The notes beneath the pieces were generated by a model that saw nothing but the letters and a program-made list of their open reading frames with translations, had not been told where the DNA came from and made no database searches. Source: Flavobacterium piscisymbiosum (GTDB lineage: Bacteria; Bacteroidota; Bacteroidia; Flavobacteriales; Flavobacteriaceae). Taken from it: DNA of 64,000 bases. The position numbers and the translations under genes were made by a program. Below are positions 60,663 to 64,000 of the stretch, piece by piece; position 1 is the first letter of the stretch; each line of letters begins with the position of its first letter. Location of the stretch: NCBI RefSeq assembly GCF_020905295.1, contig NZ_JAJJMM010000001.1:2790001-2854000 (forward strand). Reading direction: 5' to 3'.

Positions 60663-61535
60663 TTACTCTTTTTCTTTTATTTGATAAAAGAATTTGAAAG
60701 AACTTGCAACTGCGGGATGTAAAATAGTAGCATGATTTTCCTGCGGGAAATAATCAAAATAAACTTTTATGTTTTTACTTTTTGATGCCTTGATTTTCTC
60801 GGCAAGTAAATTAGCATCTATTTCCATCACTCTCGGGATTTCGGTAGGAGTAAGGCCTTCTTTACCAACAGCGACATAAACCTCAGTTTTTTGATTAAAA
60901 TTTTCCTGAAAAATAACACTATCCTGATTTAGAATAGAACCATTATTCCACCAAATACTTGGGCTTACAATAACGTATTTATTAAAAAGTGTCGGCTTCT
61001 TTAATAAAATTTCAGTTTCTAATAACCCTCCTAACGATTGTCCTATAATGGTCTTAGAATCATTTGTTTTATATTTTTTATCAATAAATGGCTGTAATTC
61101 TTTTTCGATAAAAGCAATAAATTTATCTGAATGTCCGGAAGTTGCAAAACGTTTTTGATCTTTTTCTATAGTTGTCGGGAAAGTAAAATCTCTCCTTCTG
61201 TCAATCGTTGCAATTCCCACCACAATTGATTTCGGAACCTGATTTACCCATTCAAAACTATTAAATTGTACCAAACCAGCGATATGAATAAAATCTTCAT
61301 CGGCCGAACCGTCTAGTAAATAAATTACAGGATATTTAGTTGAGTCATCAGCTTTATAACCTTCAGGAAGATAAATATTCAGAATTCTTTTTTCGCCCAG
61401 TTCTTTCGATTGTATTTCGTCTATAACACCTAATACAAAAGGTTTACTGGTATCTGTTGATTTAGATTCATTCGTTTGACTAGATAAAATTGTGGAGGTA
61501 AAAAGAAAAAAAGCAAGGGCAATAATTTTATTCAT
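60663..61535 (-). CDS. Secreted esterase of the alpha/beta-hydrolase fold (Fes/IroE style)
   Basis: Exported hydrolase of 290 residues with a signal peptide (IIALAFFLFTSTILSSQ). It has NIYLPEGYKADDSTKYPVIYLLDGSADEDF (quoted in part), the nucleophile motif TIIGQSLGGLLETEIL at about 176-191, VSPSIWWNNGSI, and a C-terminal ENHATILHPAVASSFKF with the catalytic His. This pattern matches putative esterase COG2819, related to siderophore esterases. Substrate not determined. Confidence 0.88.
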   Translation of the reverse strand: MNKIIALAFFLFTSTILSSQTNESKSTDTSKPFVLGVIDEIQSKELGEKRILNIYLPEGYKADDSTKYPVIYLLDGSADEDFIHIAGLVQFNSFEWVNQVPKSIVVGIATIDRRRDFTFPTTIEKDQKRFATSGHSDKFIAFIEKELQPFIDKKYKTNDSKTIIGQSLGGLLETEILLKKPTLFNKYVIVSPSIWWNNGSILNQDSVIFQENFNQKTEVYVAVGKEGLTPTEIPRVMEIDANLLAEKIKASKSKNIKVYFDYFPQENHATILHPAVASSFKFFYQIKEKE

Positions 61536-61632
61536 TTTGTGGTATTTTATGTCTAGTATGATTTCTCATAATAGGTTTAATGTATTGTAGTAAATTAACA
61601 GCTTCTCTGTGTTAGTGTTTTATATGGATTGT

Positions 61633-62196
61633 CTAATTCTGGTTATGAGACGTGATACAGTATTCTAAATAATCAACAATTTTTTCCTGAAGCCTTTTTT
61701 CTAAAAAATCGTTACTGCCTTTTAAAGCATCAGCTATCTGAATTGCTTCTTTTTGATATGCACTAATTTTTTCTATTCCCCAAAGTTGAGGTGGAGTTTG
61801 TAGATTTGTTATTCTGTCCGCCAGTTTTACAGCCCAAACTTCTTTTGGTAGTTGTTTGATACGATCTAAGCTGTCGGTCATTCTGCTTTCTTTTGGAATT
61901 TCTGCATTCTTTGTCAATGCTAAAACAGCCTTAGCAATTTCTGTACTAAATTCTTGAGAAAGTTCCTCAAATGTGGTATTTGTATCTTCTAAAATATCAT
62001 GAAGTAAAGCCACCTGAACGGCAAACTCAGCATTAAACTCTTTTGTGTTTTGTGAAGCAACCAATATTTCCATTGCTACATTACTTAAATGAACAACGTA
62101 TGGTAAGTTTGTTCCAGGAATTAATTGATTGATATCTGCGTGTTTTTTTGCGGCAAATTTTATTGCTTTTTGATAAAGCGTTTGTATGTTGATCAT
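61633..62196 (-). CDS. HD-domain phosphohydrolase-like protein
   Basis: Protein of 187 residues with an HD domain of the RelA/SpoT hydrolase type. LPYVVHLSNVAMEILVA has the first His, FAVQVALLHDILEDTNTTFEELSQEF (quoted in part) the HD pair and ED motif, and VWAVKLADRITNLQTPP the later Asp. It lacks the synthetase, TGS and ACT domains, so it may be a small alarmone hydrolase (Mesh1-like) or a nucleotide phosphohydrolase. It stands alone. Confidence 0.82.
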   Translation of the reverse strand: MINIQTLYQKAIKFAAKKHADINQLIPGTNLPYVVHLSNVAMEILVASQNTKEFNAEFAVQVALLHDILEDTNTTFEELSQEFSTEIAKAVLALTKNAEIPKESRMTDSLDRIKQLPKEVWAVKLADRITNLQTPPQLWGIEKISAYQKEAIQIADALKGSNDFLEKRLQEKIVDYLEYCITSHNQN

Positions 62197-62350
62197 ATTA
62201 TTTTTTCAAAGGGTAAATACTTTGCAGTTTGCAAGCCTCGCAGTTTGATAGAATATTTCTGCTATACGAAAATACAAATTAAATTTAGGATTATCTAAAA
62301 TGATTGATTTTACAGGGATTTAATCAGAACACATCTTTAATAACCGGAAT

Positions 62351-62383
62351 AAAAAAATCCCGTTTCAATCGAAACAGGATTTC
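62351..62383 (-). terminator. Terminator of the ArsR-SRPBCC operon
   Basis: Arms AAATCCTGTTTC and GAAACGGGATTT around GATT... loop on the minus strand, then a T-run. Confidence 0.85.
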
Positions 62384-62403
62384 GTAAGTACAAAATAAAA
62401 TGA

Positions 62404-62904
62404 TTAAGCTTTCGAAGCAAAAATTTTGTCCAGGCCTTCCATAGCAATGGTGAATCCTTCTTTGAATCCCATTTCGATAATCTTTTCTAAATCGGATAGT
62501 TTTTCGTGTTTAATAGCAATGTCTACAAAAGTAGTATCGCCTTGTTCTGAAAAATTGACATCCCAATCAGAACGCGGAAAATCATTGTTTAAATTACCTT
62601 CGTTATCGCAAAAAGCATCCAGATATTTAAAATTTGTCTTTGGAGTTATCGAAGTAAAATCAGCCAAAGCCCAATGTTCTTCGCCTTGAGGCCCAACCAT
62701 TGCGTAAAGTCTTTGTCCGCCTTCTTTAAATTCCATTCTTTTTGTTTTAGATTTCCAAGGGGCAGGAGCCCACCATTGATCTAAAATTTCAGCTTCTGTC
62801 CAAGCTGACCAAACATTGGCAAGTGATGCATTGAACTCACGTTTTACATTTACCGTACTGGTTTCTTTGTTTACAGTAAAATTCATTAATAAGTTAGATT
62901 TCAT
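62404..62904 (-). CDS. SRPBCC (AHSA1-type) domain protein, copy 2
   Basis: Protein of 166 residues with the START-like fold. It has [29 protein letters not shown] at about 22-50 (quoted in part), FKEGGQRLYAMVGPQGEEHW and [20 protein letters not shown]. It is clearly a tandem duplicate of the next gene upstream, with the same length and start (MKSNLLMNF). Such proteins bind hydrophobic ligands or act as chaperone activators; the ligand is unknown. Confidence 0.9.
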   Translation of the reverse strand: MKSNLLMNFTVNKETSTVNVKREFNASLANVWSAWTEAEILDQWWAPAPWKSKTKRMEFKEGGQRLYAMVGPQGEEHWALADFTSITPKTNFKYLDAFCDNEGNLNNDFPRSDWDVNFSEQGDTTFVDIAIKHEKLSDLEKIIEMGFKEGFTIAMEGLDKIFASKA

Positions 62905-62954
62905 TTTCTTAAGATTTTAAATTCATTATTATTTTATCTGGCTTATTGCACTGT

Positions 62955-63455
62955 TTACTTTTGTGCTTCAAGGATTTTATCCAAAGTTTCCATAGTGCTT
63001 GTAAAGCCTTCTTTAAAGCCCATTTCGATTATTTTTTCTAAATCAGATAAGCTATTGCGTTTAATTTCAATATCAACAATTACAGAATCTCCTTGTTCAG
63101 AGAAATTGATATCCCAATACGAACTTCCAAAAGTTGAATCCGGATTACCTTCGGCATCGCAAAAAGTAGCGGAATATTTAAAATTGGTTTTTGGAGAAAT
63201 CGCGGTATAATCAATACGTCCCCATCGTTCCTGATTTTCAGTTCCTACCATGGCGTATAATCTATGTCCGCCTTCTGTAAAATCCATGTGTTTTGTTTTA
63301 GATGTAAATGGGGCAGGAGCCCACCATTGATCTAAAATTTCAGCTTCTGTCCATGCTGACCAAACATGAGAAAGGGATGCCTTGAACTCACGTGTTATAT
63401 TTACCGTGATGGTTTCTTTGTTCACAGCAAAATTCATTAAGAGATTAGATTTCAT
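62955..63455 (-). CDS. SRPBCC (AHSA1-type) domain protein, copy 1
   Basis: 166-residue START-like protein, paralogue of the following gene. It has [46 protein letters not shown] and a C-terminal [20 protein letters not shown]. It overlaps the ArsR regulator by 11 bases, which implies translational coupling. This regulator-SRPBCC pairing is common in bacteria. Confidence 0.9.
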   Translation of the reverse strand: MKSNLLMNFAVNKETITVNITREFKASLSHVWSAWTEAEILDQWWAPAPFTSKTKHMDFTEGGHRLYAMVGTENQERWGRIDYTAISPKTNFKYSATFCDAEGNPDSTFGSSYWDINFSEQGDSVIVDIEIKRNSLSDLEKIIEMGFKEGFTSTMETLDKILEAQK

Positions 63456-63771
63456 TTTCTTTAGATTTTAAATTCATTAATACCTGATCAAGCTGACTGA
63501 AACGATTTTCCCAAATTGCTTTAAACTGCTCCAGCCATTTGTCAACTTCTTTCATTTTGTCAATTTTGAGTTGATAATATATCTCACGGCCTATTTTTTT
63601 TTCGGCTAATAAGTCGCATTCATTAAGGATTTTGATGTGTTTAGAAACGGCCTGTCTTGTGGTATTAAATTGCTCTGCAATCGCGTTGGGTGTTAGTGCA
63701 TTTGTAGCCACCAATACTAAAATAGCCCTGCGGGTTGGATCAGCAATAGCCTGAAAAATATCTCGTTTCAT
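63445..63771 (-). CDS. ArsR-family transcriptional regulator
   Basis: Winged-helix repressor of 108 residues. The start is [20 protein letters not shown], and the DNA-binding helix is [20 protein letters not shown] at about 32-51. [26 protein letters not shown] follows. No metal-binding cysteine pair of the classical ArsR type is present, so it probably senses something else. It leads the operon with two SRPBCC genes, and palindromes at its promoter suggest autoregulation. Confidence 0.93.
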   Translation of the reverse strand: MKRDIFQAIADPTRRAILVLVATNALTPNAIAEQFNTTRQAVSKHIKILNECDLLAEKKIGREIYYQLKIDKMKEVDKWLEQFKAIWENRFSQLDQVLMNLKSKENEI

Positions 63772-64000
63772 TTTTATTTATTTAAATAAGCAACCAATTA
63801 GTTGCAAATATACGCAACCGTTTGGTTTCTCAAAAATATTTTGCAATTATTTTTAAAACGGATTTATGCAAACAAAAAAAAAGATGCACTATTTGTACGT
63901 CTTAAATTGTATTAAGTTTTGTCTAAAAAGCAGTTAATGGCTCTGGATTTTATGGAGAAGGATTAACACAATTTTAGTTATCCCATTTTTCGATTATATT
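63772..64000. other. Promoter region of the ArsR operon and downstream spacer
   Basis: Contains the promoter and palindromes described separately. From about 63850 to 64000 no gene is visible. Confidence 0.5.
63790..63833 (-). promoter_or_regulatory. ArsR operon promoter with two operator-like palindromes
   Basis: On the minus strand: TTG (complement of 63831-63833), 18 bases, TATATTTG (complement of 63805-63812), a good Bacteroidota promoter. Palindrome GCAAC-CAATTA-GTTGC at 63790-63805 overlaps the expected start of transcription, and AACC-GTTT-GGTT at 63816-63827 lies between the promoter boxes. Both have the form AACCNNTTNGTT, as expected for tandem repressor sites. Confidence 0.6.

Noticed and set aside
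1..64000. tRNA or rRNA genes
   Set aside because: No cloverleaf-like segment with TTCGAATC-type T-arm and CCA-proximal stem, and no rRNA-like sequence, was noticed by eye; a dedicated scan was not possible.

Overview
The window comes from a low-GC member of the Bacteroidota, most likely a Flavobacterium or close relative. The evidence is the ftsK-lolA-lptG gene order, the PIKGT-type PabB, the paired large secreted amidohydrolases, TAnnTTTG-type -7 promoter boxes, and many flavobacterial intergenic repeats. No rRNA, tRNA, CRISPR array or prophage was seen. Most of the sequence is ordinary chromosome, with accessory patches at about 4.8-6.5, 15.9-20, 28.5-30.6 and 47.4-55.3 kb.

Layout. 1-4.6 kb (minus): lptF/G-type permease (cut by the window edge), lolA, ftsK, a DgkA-type kinase and tpx. 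4.8-6.0 kb: an IS110-family element inserted in an extragenic repeat, with a candidate bridge RNA in its 5' non-coding end. 6.5-8.1 kb (minus): peroxiredoxin, thioredoxin and a small partner gene. 8.2-13.7 kb (minus): a cluster fitting cell-wall sugar recycling (GHL10 hydrolase, AmpG-like permease, TPR-like protein, acetyltransferase, GH3 NagZ-like glucosaminidase). 14.1-15.6 kb: lemA and a DUF3137 gene. 15.9-20 kb: an AT-rich accessory patch with a protein of unknown family, a SIR2-like NADase-type gene broken by one base, a GIY-YIG-like protein, an immunity-like protein and a small membrane protein. 20.3-33.5 kb: a FAD/Fe-S oxidoreductase, an amino-acid permease, a PLP-dependent gamma-lyase with a divergent Lrp regulator, an antitoxin-like gene with a decayed ParE/RelE toxin, lpd, a lipocalin and a DoxX-like protein. 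33.7-41.6 kb: DUF4349 lipoprotein, pabB, tilS-dsbD and amt. 42-47.4 kb: two secreted amidohydrolases and a Gfo/Idh/MocA oxidoreductase. 47.4-55.3 kb: small orphan or immunity-like genes, a racemase-like protein, comM and two frameshifted genes. 55.5-59.9 kb: nrfHA with two cytochrome c assembly genes. 59.9-63.8 kb (minus): acetyltransferase, esterase, HD protein, two SRPBCC proteins and an ArsR regulator.

How genes work together. NrfH passes quinol electrons to NrfA for nitrite reduction to ammonium, and the ResB and CcsA proteins attach the hemes. Tpx, peroxiredoxin and thioredoxin form a peroxide defence set. LolA and the Lpt permease serve outer-membrane assembly. ArsR and the two SRPBCC genes form one autoregulated-looking unit.

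Main leads: the two-gene SIR2 module, the IS110 element whose flanks rebuild its target repeat and whose 5' end carries bases matching both halves of its own junction, several repeat families with compensatory stem changes, and at least four recently broken genes.
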